Of a stretch of 64,000 nt of DNA, positions 1-8,612 are shown piece by piece. Under the pieces are notes generated by a model. The model saw only the letters and a list, made by a program, of their open reading frames with translations. It was not told the origin of the DNA and made no database searches. The stretch's first letter is position 1. Each line of letters begins with the position of its first letter. The DNA is from Phycisphaerales bacterium. Its GTDB lineage: Bacteria; Planctomycetota; Phycisphaerae; Phycisphaerales; UBA1924. The DNA is taken from NCBI GenBank assembly GCA_029260315.1, contig JAJDDM010000146.1, positions 1 to 64,000 on the forward strand. The letters are read 5' to 3'. The position numbers and the translations under genes are program-made.

Positions 1-20
1 ACCATGTCCCCGGTCGGAAC

Positions 21-155
21 AGCTCTGCACGGCTGGTGCTTCCGGGAGAGCGCCATGAAACACCAACCGCTCAAAGCAGCGGTTGGTGGCACGACGCTGG
101 ACACGCGCGCAAGCATCCTGCCGCGAAGCGCTTGTGACAAACGACGCAAATGGCT
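21..155. repeat. REP-like interspersed element, copy 1
   Basis: About 135 bp that match 48611-48744 with only a few differences. It contains a hairpin with arms ACCAACCGCT / AGCGGTTGGT (about 60-90) and, at its left side, half of a second palindrome. Both copies end 16-27 bp after the stop codon of a minus-strand gene (here metG). Short plus-strand ORFs read through both copies, but the similarity is at DNA level and the palindromes explain it better than a protein would. Confidence 0.7.
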
Positions 156-170
156 TTCGCGCCAGGGCCT

Positions 171-1889
171 CTACTTGGCCACAGGTGGATCTTCGTTCAC
201 ATCCGCCCGCATGAACAGCGCCTCGCCCTTCTCGATCCGCTGGCCGGCTCGCAGGCTCCAATCACCACCCCACCGCGCCAGCTCTTCCAACGGGGCTTTG
301 AACCCCGAGTCCGGATCATCCGGATCGTTCAGCGCCGAACAGTTCCAGTTGCGCCAGATCTCGCTCATCTTGTGCTGACACGCCGGAAAGAACAGCAACG
401 ACGCGATCCGCAACGCCTCGGCACACGAGTACAGGATCGTCGCCAGTGCCTTGTCGGCGTGCTCGAACTCATCCAGGCGCTTGGCGAGCGTGAACGGCGC
501 GCAATAGCTGATGAAGTCGTCCACCTCCTGCACCAACGCCTGCCCCTGCGCGAGCGCCTCGTGCAGCGCAACCCGCCCGAGCGCGCTCTGCGCACGCTCG
601 ACGGCCGCCGAGGCAGAGGCCGCGAAGTCGAAGCTCCGCTCGGGGTCGTCCACCGCCGTCCCCGCCGCCTCCCGCGCCGTCAGCGCGATCCCCAGCGCCT
701 TGCCCCCCGGCAATCCGAACTCGCCGTTGCAGGTTCTCGTGAGCTCGCCGCCCAGGTACTTGCCGATCATGTTCCCGACGCGGCTCGCGGAGTTCCCGAT
801 CCCGTTCGCCAGGTCCGCGTTGAACGTCTCCACAAAGTGCTTGTGCGCGAAATCCGCGTCGTTGGCGCCCATCGGCCCCTGCGTCGCCAGATACCAACGC
901 ACGCCGTCCAATGAGTACCGCTCGATGTACGCCTCCAGCAGCTCGATCTCGATGAAGTTGCCCAGGCTCTTGCTCATCTTCCGGCCCTCGCGGATCCAGT
1001 ACCCGTGCGCGTACACCGCGCTCGGCGGGCGCTCGCCCAGCGCGTGCAGCATGCAAGGCCAGATCACCGCGTGGAACCACAAGATGTCCTTGGCCATCAT
1101 GTGGACGATCGTCGCGTCACCATCCGCCGGCCAGAACCGCCGACGATCCTCCGTGTCCACCGTCGTCAAGTAGTTGCTCAACGCCTCGATCCACACATAC
1201 ACCCGATGCTCCGGATCTCCCGGCATCAGGATGCCCCAGTCCTCATCGCCCTCCTTTACCCGCCTCGACACCGGCACCTTCTGCAACCCCTGACGGATCC
1301 TGCCCAACACCTCGTTCTTGCGCTGCTCGGGCAGCACGCGGATCGCGCCCGTCTCGATCTGGGCCTTCAGCCAGTCGCCGTACTTATCCAGGCGGAAGAA
1401 GTAGTTCTGCTCGGTGCGCTTCTCGAGAGGCTTGCCGGTCACCGGGCTTTTGAAGTCGTTCTCCTTGGCGACCGTCTCGGTGATGTACTCTTCTTGAGAG
1501 GGGTCGTACCAGCCCTCGTAGTCGCCAAGCTCGATGTCGCCGGAATCGATGAGCTTCTGGATGTACGCCGCGGCTCGGCTCTTGTGACGCTCCTCGCTGG
1601 TCCGGACGAAGTCGTCGTTGCTGAAACCCATCGTCTCGAAGGCCTTGCGGAACTCCGCGGCGTTGCGGTCGGCCCATGCCCGCGCGCTCATGCCATGCTC
1701 TTTGGCCGACTCCACGACCTTCTCGGCGTGCTCGTCGGTCCCGGTCAGGAAGAACACACGCTCGCTCGCCTCGGGCCCCTCGATCAGCCGCGCGAACCGC
1801 GCCGCGACATCCGCCAGCAGCGTCGTGTAGCAGTGCCCGATGTGCGGGCGGTCGTTGACGTAGTAGATGGGCGTGGTGACGTAATACAT
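171..1889 (-). CDS. metG: Methionyl-tRNA synthetase
   Basis: Charges tRNA-Met with methionine in the cytoplasm (class I aminoacyl-tRNA synthetase). The protein has 572 residues. The signature HIGH is at residues 16-19 (RPHIGH) and the KMSKS loop (GRKMSKSLGN) near residue 304. The connective-peptide region around YEGWYDPSQEEY has no cysteines, so this is a zinc-less form, and there is no C-terminal EMAP-like tRNA-binding domain. The ATG at 1889 is used because the family N-terminus (MYYVTTPIYYVN) begins there. The gene stands alone, with a REP-like repeat just beyond its stop codon. Confidence 0.97.
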   Translation of the reverse strand: MYYVTTPIYYVNDRPHIGHCYTTLLADVAARFARLIEGPEASERVFFLTGTDEHAEKVVESAKEHGMSARAWADRNAAEFRKAFETMGFSNDDFVRTSEERHKSRAAAYIQKLIDSGDIELGDYEGWYDPSQEEYITETVAKENDFKSPVTGKPLEKRTEQNYFFRLDKYGDWLKAQIETGAIRVLPEQRKNEVLGRIRQGLQKVPVSRRVKEGDEDWGILMPGDPEHRVYVWIEALSNYLTTVDTEDRRRFWPADGDATIVHMMAKDILWFHAVIWPCMLHALGERPPSAVYAHGYWIREGRKMSKSLGNFIEIELLEAYIERYSLDGVRWYLATQGPMGANDADFAHKHFVETFNADLANGIGNSASRVGNMIGKYLGGELTRTCNGEFGLPGGKALGIALTAREAAGTAVDDPERSFDFAASASAAVERAQSALGRVALHEALAQGQALVQEVDDFISYCAPFTLAKRLDEFEHADKALATILYSCAEALRIASLLFFPACQHKMSEIWRNWNCSALNDPDDPDSGFKAPLEELARWGGDWSLRAGQRIEKGEALFMRADVNEDPPVAK

Positions 1890-2015
1890 GGGGCGATTGT
1901 ACGGGTGGGGCTCTGCGAGCCTGTCCGGGGCTCAGCGCCCTATCCTTACGCCCTCGCCGGGGGGGGGACGCCGGCTCGGGGCCGGGCCGCTCTGGATCAC
2001 TAGGAAGGGCCAGTC

Positions 2016-2621
2016 ATGGATCGCCAGGAGTTCGAGCGTCTGGCGCTCGAGCATCTCGACGCGGTCTACCGCATGGCCCTGCACCTGACCCGCAATCCCG
2101 AGCAGGCCGAGGATGTCGTCCAGGATGTCTACGCCCGGGCCCTGCGCCCGCGGGCCGTCGCCTCGTTCGAGGACCGCTCCAGCGACGGCACCGGCGGGAT
2201 GCGCTCCTGGCTGTTCACCATCACCCACAACGTCTTCTACTCCAAGGTCAAGAAGGACAAGCGTCGGCCCCAAGCCGTCGGCGAGTTCTTCGCCGAGGCC
2301 GATTCCGCCCCGCTGCCCGACGAGCCCCCGCCCGCGTGGGATGGCGCCGCCTTCGACTGGGAGCATGTCGACGGGCGCCTGAAGTCCGCAATTGAAGACC
2401 TCAAGGACGAGTTCCGCGAGGTGCTGCTCCTCTGGGGCGTCGAAGGGCTGAAGTACCGCGAGATCGCCGAGATCCTGGGCGTGCCCATCGGGACGGTCAT
2501 GAGCCGCCTGCACCGGGCTCGCAAGATTCTCGCCGACGGGCTCCTGGGCGACACCGACACGGTCCGAGATCTCGGACTCAGCAGATTTGACGCGAGCAGC
2601 GGGAATGGGGGAATGGAATGA
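2016..2621 (+). CDS. ECF-type RNA polymerase sigma factor
   Basis: Directs RNA polymerase to a specific promoter set. The 201-residue protein has region 2 at about 5-75 (AEDVVQDVYARA, then MRSWLFTITHN) and region 4 at about 125-175, with the helix-turn-helix YREIAEILGVPIGTVMSRLHRAR. This is normal ECF length with no extra domains. The next gene encodes a one-pass membrane protein of anti-sigma type, so sigma activity is probably held at the membrane until a signal arrives. The target regulon cannot be read from this window. Confidence 0.93.
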   Translation: MDRQEFERLALEHLDAVYRMALHLTRNPEQAEDVVQDVYARALRPRAVASFEDRSSDGTGGMRSWLFTITHNVFYSKVKKDKRRPQAVGEFFAEADSAPLPDEPPPAWDGAAFDWEHVDGRLKSAIEDLKDEFREVLLLWGVEGLKYREIAEILGVPIGTVMSRLHRARKILADGLLGDTDTVRDLGLSRFDASSGNGGME

Positions 2622-2673
2622 CCGCCTGGATGGTTCAGCCTGACCCCGAAAGGGGGCCTTGGCGGAGTGGCAC

Positions 2674-3606
2674 ATGAACAGTGATGGCGCGAATGACATG
2701 AATCTGGCGGCCCTCCTGCGGGCGGGTGCCGACGACGAGCTCCAGCCGGACCAGAAGGCCCACCTCGACGCTCATCTGCGCGATCACCCCAGGGACACCG
2801 ACAGGATCGAGTTCGAGCGCCAGCTCAAGGAGGCTTGCGGGCGGGTTATGGGACCGATCTCGGCACCCCCGGCCCTGCGCGAGCGCCTCATCGCCAGCCT
2901 CGACCGCATTGCCCAGGATAACAGCCCAAGGCAGGAGGCGTCATCGACGGCTCCGGCTCCTGAGAGCGTTCGTCTGGCCCAGGGCGTGGAGTCGCTGAGC
3001 GAACAGACGCGCCGGCAGAGCTTCTGGAACCGCATGACCCCCGCCGTCCGGGCCCTCGCCGCGGCGATCCTCCTGCTCGTCGGCGGGCTCTTCCTCCTCC
3101 AAGTCGTCAACGTCGGGTCCGGTAACTTGAGCCTGGCCCAGGCCCACATGTCCGAGATCGCGACGTTCGTCGGCGACGAGCACGACCGCTGCGTCATCGA
3201 CCCCTCGCGCGCCGCCAAGTTCAACATCAGCGAACTCGACGCCGCCCCCGCGCTGCTCGAAGAGATCGTCGGCAAGAGCATCTCGCCGGCCAACCTCGCC
3301 TTCGGCGGGCTGGCGTTCCGCGATGGCGGGCGCTGCCACGTTCCCGGCAAGGGCGATAGCGTGCATCTGCGGTTCGACGTGGTCGATCAGCCGGGCGAGA
3401 CCGTGAGCCTGTTCATCCAGCGGGTCGCCGACGAGTCCGACGAGTTGTTCGAGTCCGGCAAGAGCTACGAGCTTCAGTCCGATAACCAAGGCCGCGCCGT
3501 CTTCGGCTGGGCCGCAGACGGGCTGAACTACTTCCTCGTCGCCAAGGACGAGGCGCTCTGCGAGAGCTACAGCATCGAGCGCGGCTTGACGCCCAACGCC
3601 GGCTGA
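2674..3606 (+). CDS. Probable anti-sigma factor (one transmembrane segment)
   Basis: The protein has about 310 residues. An N-terminal cytoplasmic part (AALLRAGADDELQPDQKAHL) resembles anti-sigma domains that grip an ECF factor. A linker and one membrane helix (about residues 125-150, ending ILLLVGGLFLLQVV) follow, then an extracytoplasmic domain of about 150 residues with several cysteines. No clear HxxxCxxC zinc site is present. ATG 2674 has a GGAG 7 bp upstream and is preferred over 2659. It follows the sigma gene by about 50 bp. The function is inferred from gene order and topology, not from a recognised family. Confidence 0.7.
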   Translation: MNSDGANDMNLAALLRAGADDELQPDQKAHLDAHLRDHPRDTDRIEFERQLKEACGRVMGPISAPPALRERLIASLDRIAQDNSPRQEASSTAPAPESVRLAQGVESLSEQTRRQSFWNRMTPAVRALAAAILLLVGGLFLLQVVNVGSGNLSLAQAHMSEIATFVGDEHDRCVIDPSRAAKFNISELDAAPALLEEIVGKSISPANLAFGGLAFRDGGRCHVPGKGDSVHLRFDVVDQPGETVSLFIQRVADESDELFESGKSYELQSDNQGRAVFGWAADGLNYFLVAKDEALCESYSIERGLTPNAG

Positions 3607-3689
3607 TAACGCACCGCCAAGCCGCCCGCAACGTACTTCTCAGGACGAGCAACTCGCTCGTCCCGATAGGATGCCGTGAGGAGGCTTCC

Positions 3690-5234
3690 ATGTTCAGAGC
3701 GATGATTCCCTGCGTGGTCGCGGCGGCGGGTCTGTGCGCATCAGCAGCCGCTCAGAACGCCCTGGGCGACGGGCGCGGCCTGGAGAACAACGACCTCTCG
3801 GTCACCAGGTTCCCCAACCGCGTCAACCCCCACGACCAGTGGCTCGAGAGGGTGCGCCTACGCAACGCCATCGTCACCGGCAACGCCCCGGGTGGCCTGA
3901 GCTTCCGCGGGGACGTGGGCTACACCGCCCCCAACGAGTTCCGGGGCGAGCTCGGTGCCAACGACCTCTTCGCCTTCCGGCGAGACTCCCTCTACAGCGG
4001 GCTGACCGGCTACGGCATCCGCGGCACCGAGGCTATGCAGTGGCAGTTCGCTCTCACGACCGACGCCCAGGCGCCGACCGGGCTGCTCGGCTCGCCCGCC
4101 GTGCGCCGCTTCGGCACCCAGGACCTCGACCGCGACAGGCCCGAGGCGAGCACCGTGCCTGGACTCCGCGACAGCGACCTGCTGCGTCCGGACCCGATCG
4201 AGAGCGAGATCGAAGCCATCCGCGCCCCGGGGGGGACGCTCATGGGCTCGCTGCGTTCGACGTCGGCCTACACCGCCGCCCGCCCCAGCACGCCCACGAT
4301 CCTCGCCGCCGGACAAGATGAGTCCGGGCGGCGGTTCGGCGTGACGGCGTCAGCGCTCGAGGGGATCCGCCTGCAAGAGCTCGAGCTGCCGGCGTGGATG
4401 GCCGCCGAGCAGGGCGTGCCCTCGGCGACCGGAATCCCAAGCAGGGTCAACCCCGAGAGCACCGCCCGCCCGATCAGCCCGACGCGGACCTCCTACGACG
4501 AGGTGCTCGAGCGGCTGCGCGCGGGCGCCGCGCCCACTCCGCCGGGCGTCGACACCAAGCCGGACTGGCAGCAGCGTCTGGACGAGATCCGTGAGCGGCT
4601 CGCGCCGACGAACGAACCCGGCTCCATTGATGGCGCGGCAGAACCGACGAGTTTCTCGCCCGAGGTCCTGGAGCTGATCCGCCGGGCGGGCGGGCGGGCC
4701 GACACGCTGATCGCCGAGAGCTCGGGGCGATCGGATCCGTATGCCGACCATGTGCGCCAGGCCCAGGATCTATTGGGCACCGGGCGATTCTTCGACGCCG
4801 AGGAGCGGTTCACCCGCGCGCTCTCGCTGCGCGGGGGCGACGTGCCGGCGCAGGTCGGGCGATTGCACGCACAGCTCGGGGCGGGCATGTACCTGTCGGC
4901 GTCGCTGAATCTGCGGTCGCTCGTCGCCAAACACCCCGAGGTGACGGGCGTGCGCTACGGGCCCAGGCTCCTGCCCTCGAACGAGCGTCTGACCGGCATC
5001 GCGAGCACGCTCCGGGCGAACGCCCGCGAGGAGAGCGCCGGCGCGCTGCGACGCGAGAGCGCGCTGCTGCTGGCCTATCTCGGCGCGCAGACCGGCGACC
5101 GCACGCTCGTGCGCGAGGGGCTCGACGCGTTCGGGGTCAACGCCTCGCCCAGGGATCGCATGCTCGTCGACCTGCTCCGCGGCGTGTGGCTCGAGCCGCA
5201 GAATCCCGCGGAGTCGGACGACGCCGGACGATGA
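3690..5234 (+). CDS. Secreted protein with TPR-like C-terminus, unknown function
   Basis: The 514-residue protein has a clear signal peptide (residues 1-22, ending ASAAAQ). The middle is low-complexity and rich in Gly, Arg and Pro. From about residue 350 to 400 there is a helical TPR-like stretch (AQDLLGTGRFFDAEERFTRA). A GAGGAGG ribosome-binding site precedes ATG 3690. The stop overlaps the start of the next gene (ATGA), so it is probably co-translated with the RsbU-like phosphatase, although one is exported and the other cytoplasmic. I do not recognise the family as a whole. Confidence 0.8.
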   Translation: MFRAMIPCVVAAAGLCASAAAQNALGDGRGLENNDLSVTRFPNRVNPHDQWLERVRLRNAIVTGNAPGGLSFRGDVGYTAPNEFRGELGANDLFAFRRDSLYSGLTGYGIRGTEAMQWQFALTTDAQAPTGLLGSPAVRRFGTQDLDRDRPEASTVPGLRDSDLLRPDPIESEIEAIRAPGGTLMGSLRSTSAYTAARPSTPTILAAGQDESGRRFGVTASALEGIRLQELELPAWMAAEQGVPSATGIPSRVNPESTARPISPTRTSYDEVLERLRAGAAPTPPGVDTKPDWQQRLDEIRERLAPTNEPGSIDGAAEPTSFSPEVLELIRRAGGRADTLIAESSGRSDPYADHVRQAQDLLGTGRFFDAEERFTRALSLRGGDVPAQVGRLHAQLGAGMYLSASLNLRSLVAKHPEVTGVRYGPRLLPSNERLTGIASTLRANAREESAGALRRESALLLAYLGAQTGDRTLVREGLDAFGVNASPRDRMLVDLLRGVWLEPQNPAESDDAGR

Positions 5235-6886
5235 ACGCAGCGAAGACGCCCGCCGACGATCATCTCCCTCGCCTCGCGCTCGTCGGCGGGTCGATCGTCG
5301 AGTTCCTGAGCGACGGGTCGCTCGCGGCGCTGGCCGGAGAGTTGGGTGGGCTGTTCCACGAGCGGATCGAGCTGCGCGACGAGCGTGACCGCCTGATCGC
5401 GCACCTGGGCGACGGGTCGATCCGCTGGAAGATCGACGAGGACGCCGATGCGCCGCCAGACAACGCCTGGCGCGCCCCCATCGTCGCGAGCGAGCGGGTG
5501 ATCGGCTCGCTGGTCGTGCATGACACAGAACCCCCGCCCCACGCCAAGCGCATCCTGCGGTGGATCGCGCGCGTCGCCGGCGAGTTCTGCACGGTCGAGC
5601 TCGATTTGCGCCATCGCCTGCGCGAGGTCGAGCTGATGTACAGCCTCAGCGCGCTGCTCATCCGCGCCGCCGACCCCGGCGAGGTGCTGAGCACCGCCCT
5701 GGATCTCGTGCTCGACGCGATGGACCTGGACGCCGGCAACGTCGTGCTGCTCAGCGAGCAGTCGCCCTCGGCGATCCACGGCGACGAGCGGGCGATCCGC
5801 ACCATGGCCTCGCGCGGGCTCAGCGAGGCCTGGGTCCGCGACGCCACCCCGCTGTCGCGCGATCGCGAGTTCGATCGCCTGGCGATCGCCGGCGAGGTCG
5901 TCGCGATCGAGAACCTGTCAAGCGACCCGCGCGTGCTCGAACCCCAGCGCCTGGGCGAGCAGGGGCTCGTGAGTTTCATCTCGGCCGGGCTCGCGTTTCG
6001 CGGCAGGCCGATCGGCGTCTACCGCCTGTATTCGAAGACGCCCCGCCACTTCACCAGCGCCGAGCGGGCGCTGCTGCGGTCCGTCGCCGAGCACTCGGCG
6101 ATCGCGATCGAGCAGTCGCATCTGCTGAAGGTCCAGGAGGCCGAGGCGGACGTGCGTCGCCAGCTGCAACTCGCCGAGGACGTGCAGCGCCGGATGCTGC
6201 CGGCGTCGCTGCCGGACGTGCCGCGCCTGGATCTCGCGGCCCGCTACCAGCCGTCGGAACGCCTGGCGGGCGACTTTTACGACGTTTTCGAGAGCGACGA
6301 TCGTTTCACGCTCGTGGTGGGCGACGTTGTCGGGCACGGCGTCGCCGCGGCGCTCATCATGGCCAGCGTCCGCTCGACCCTGCGCGCCGTCGGCTCAGAC
6401 GATCGTCCGCTCTGTGAGGTCGTGTCACTGGTCAACAAAGCGATGTGCCGGGACACGCTGCAGAGCGAGTTCTGCACGCTGTTCACGGCGCGATTCGATC
6501 CACGGTCGCTGGAGCTGAGCTATTGCAATGCGGGGCACAGCCCGCCGCTGCTGTTGCGCACCGATGGAGCGAGCGAGCGTCTGCAGCCGGGCGGGATGCT
6601 GATCGGGATCGAGCCGGAGGCGGATTTCACCGAATCACGGACGATCCTGTCGCCGGGCGACTTGCTGGTCGCGTTCACCGACGGGCTGGTGGACACGATG
6701 GCGTTCTCGGGCGAGCGGTTCGGGATCGAGCGTCTGATCGACAGCGTGCGCGCGTCCATGGAAAACGCCCGGCCAACCGGCGCGGGCGTGGTCGAGCGTG
6801 TCTTCTGGGAGCTGCGCCAGTTCGCCGGTCTGCACGAGCGGACCGACGACGTGACGCTGCTGGTCGCGCAGGTGCGCGAGTCTTAG
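5231..6886 (+). CDS. GAF domain-containing PP2C-type phosphatase (RsbU/SpoIIE-like)
   Basis: A probable serine phosphatase acting on a phosphorylated STAS-domain antagonist in a partner-switching pathway. The protein has about 551 residues. An N-terminal sensor-like region is followed by a GAF-type domain (about 130-300). The C-terminal PP2C/SpoIIE domain carries the metal-binding acidic motifs LAGDFYDVF and VGDVVGHGVAAA, and ends TDDVTLLV. The start ATG 5231 overlaps the previous stop and is preferred over 5186. A STAS protein is encoded 8 kb away (14544-14879) and could be a substrate; that is only a suggestion. Confidence 0.9.
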   Translation: MNAAKTPADDHLPRLALVGGSIVEFLSDGSLAALAGELGGLFHERIELRDERDRLIAHLGDGSIRWKIDEDADAPPDNAWRAPIVASERVIGSLVVHDTEPPPHAKRILRWIARVAGEFCTVELDLRHRLREVELMYSLSALLIRAADPGEVLSTALDLVLDAMDLDAGNVVLLSEQSPSAIHGDERAIRTMASRGLSEAWVRDATPLSRDREFDRLAIAGEVVAIENLSSDPRVLEPQRLGEQGLVSFISAGLAFRGRPIGVYRLYSKTPRHFTSAERALLRSVAEHSAIAIEQSHLLKVQEAEADVRRQLQLAEDVQRRMLPASLPDVPRLDLAARYQPSERLAGDFYDVFESDDRFTLVVGDVVGHGVAAALIMASVRSTLRAVGSDDRPLCEVVSLVNKAMCRDTLQSEFCTLFTARFDPRSLELSYCNAGHSPPLLLRTDGASERLQPGGMLIGIEPEADFTESRTILSPGDLLVAFTDGLVDTMAFSGERFGIERLIDSVRASMENARPTGAGVVERVFWELRQFAGLHERTDDVTLLVAQVRES

Positions 6887-7101
6887 GCCGCCCGCGGCCC
6901 GTCGTCCCCGCTGACGAACTCGAAGTTCATCAGCTCCTGGAGTTCGTCGAGCTGGGCCTGGGCCAGTTCCAGCGTCCGCTGGGCCTTCTCCGCCTCGTCC
7001 GGCCCAACCAGCCGGCCTCGGGGCGCGACGCGGTGGACCGGGAACGGGATCGCGTCGGTCTCTTCCTGAATGTCGTGCACGAGCCTGAGCATGGGCATCA
7101 T
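6883..7101 (-). CDS. Small hypothetical protein (72 aa)
   Basis: A 72-residue protein with a helical, coiled-coil-like stretch rich in Glu, Leu and Gln (AEKAQRTLELAQAQLDELQE). It starts at 7101, or at the second ATG at 7098, directly after GGAAAGGAC on the minus strand. Its stop overlaps the stop of the convergent phosphatase gene by 4 bp. I recognise no family. The ribosome-binding site and a composition unlike a shadow frame support it as a gene. Confidence 0.55.
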   Translation of the reverse strand: MMPMLRLVHDIQEETDAIPFPVHRVAPRGRLVGPDEAEKAQRTLELAQAQLDELQELMNFEFVSGDDGPRAA

Positions 7102-7265
7102 GTCCTTTCCGTCGGTCTTCGTTCGCCGACGACTCTCTAAATCGGCTTCTTCGGGCCCGCCGAGAGGGTCGATGGCGCAAGGACTGCCGAATCAGGGGTT
7201 GCCCCACCCGCAGAATCCGGCGGGTCGTATCCGTATTCACATCGCTATCGGCCACCCAGCCCGGG

Positions 7266-7943
7266 TTATTGACCGGGACGGGGGCTCTCGGACGGACGGG
7301 GGCGGCCGACCTTGGTCTCGGTGCCGGCGAACGTCCGTGCGAGGTTCTTGCGGTGCTTGAAGATCACCAGCAGGCCCAGGGCCGTGGTGACGATCAGGAA
7401 GGGAGCGGAGTTGCTGAGCGGTCCGGAGTTGCCCACGCCGAGAAGGATGCTAAAGGGGATGACGACCGCCGCGATGCAGGAGGCGATGCCGACCATCCGC
7501 CATCGCCAGACGATGAGGATCCACACGCCGAGGGCGATGAGAGCTGGGAGGGCGAGGAACGGGTACACGCCGAGCATGGAGCCGAGGGCGGTCGCGACAC
7601 CCTTGCCGCCGCGGAAGCGGACGAACGGGCTGAACATGTGTCCGAGAATGGGCGCGATCCAGACGCCGATCCAGCGCCAGGACTGCGCGGCTTCGAGCTC
7701 GGCGGCCCCGAGCAGCCCCTCGCTGATGGCGTAGGCGAGCGTGGGGATGAGGCCTTTACAAAGGTCGAGGAAGAAGCAGAGCAGGCCGAGTCGCAAGCCG
7801 AGCACGCGGGCGACGTTGGTCGCGCCGATGTTGCCCGAGCCCTGGGCGCGGATGTCGACGCCCTTGGCTCGCGCGATGATGAGGCCGAAGGGGGTCGAGC
7901 CCATCGCGAGGGCGATCGCGACCCACGCGAGCCAGGGGATCAT
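7266..7943 (-). CDS. plsY: Acyl-phosphate:glycerol-3-phosphate acyltransferase PlsY
   Basis: An integral membrane enzyme that transfers an acyl group from acyl-phosphate to glycerol-3-phosphate, the first acylation step of phospholipid synthesis. The 225 residues contain the family motifs GSGNIGATN (about residue 36) and FRGGKGVAT (about 108) in loops between about five membrane helices. The length is normal. Its start overlaps the stop of tmk by 4 bp, so the two are translated from one transcript. Confidence 0.96.
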   Translation of the reverse strand: MIPWLAWVAIALAMGSTPFGLIIARAKGVDIRAQGSGNIGATNVARVLGLRLGLLCFFLDLCKGLIPTLAYAISEGLLGAAELEAAQSWRWIGVWIAPILGHMFSPFVRFRGGKGVATALGSMLGVYPFLALPALIALGVWILIVWRWRMVGIASCIAAVVIPFSILLGVGNSGPLSNSAPFLIVTTALGLLVIFKHRKNLARTFAGTETKVGRPRPSESPRPGQ

Positions 7944-8584
7944 GCCAGGCGCTCCCGGAGCAGCGCCAGCAGGCTCTCGAAGACGGTGTCGGGGTCCTTG
8001 GCGCCGTCGATGATCGCGACGTGCTCGGGGTCCTCGCTCGCCAGCGTGTGGTAGCCCTCGCGGACGCGCGCATGGAATGCGCTGCCCTTGGCCTCCATGC
8101 GATCGAGCAGCGGGCTGAGACGCGACGCGGCGGTCCGCTCGTCCACATCGAACACGATCGTCAGATCCGGCGACGTCTGGCGGCAGACGATCCGCGCAAC
8201 GGCGAGGATGTCCTCGCGCGCGATACCGCCGGCGGCACCCTGGTAAGCGAGTGTCGAGGCGACGAACCGATCGGCGACGACCAGCTCGCGGCGCGCGAGG
8301 GCCGGGGCGATGCGCTGCTCGACGAGCTGCGCCCGGCTGGCCATGTACAGGAGCATCTCGCAGAGCACGCCCATGTCCTCATCAGAGTGGCCCAGCAGGC
8401 ACTGGCGGATCTGCTCGCCGACGTGCGTGCCGCCCGGCTCACGGACCTCGCACATCGCGAGCCGTTGGCGCTCGGCGAGGTCGATGAAGCGGGCCATCTG
8501 CGTGCTCTTGCCCGATCCGTCGGGGCCCTCGAAGACAAGGAATCGCCCCGCCAGGCCGCTCATCCATGCGTGGTCGCTTGTCAT
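7940..8584 (-). CDS. tmk: Thymidylate kinase
   Basis: Phosphorylates dTMP to dTDP for DNA synthesis. The 214-residue protein has the P-loop GPDGSGKST at about 20-28, the DRF-type motif ADRFVAST near 97, and a LID region around residue 160. The annotated ATG is at 8584; a second in-frame ATG at 8563 (MSGLAG) would also leave a complete fold. The gene overlaps plsY by 4 bp in the same direction. The pairing with lipid synthesis is probably only operon packing. Confidence 0.95.
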   Translation of the reverse strand: MTSDHAWMSGLAGRFLVFEGPDGSGKSTQMARFIDLAERQRLAMCEVREPGGTHVGEQIRQCLLGHSDEDMGVLCEMLLYMASRAQLVEQRIAPALARRELVVADRFVASTLAYQGAAGGIAREDILAVARIVCRQTSPDLTIVFDVDERTAASRLSPLLDRMEAKGSAFHARVREGYHTLASEDPEHVAIIDGAKDPDTVFESLLALLRERLA

Positions 8585-8612
8585 CCGGCGCGAGTGTAGC
8601 CGGTCGCGCCCG

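Noticed and set aside
3643-3663. Hairpin ggacgagc/gctcgtcc as a terminator before the secreted TPR-like gene
   Set aside because: No T-run follows and it lies only about 30 bp before the next start; its role is unclear.
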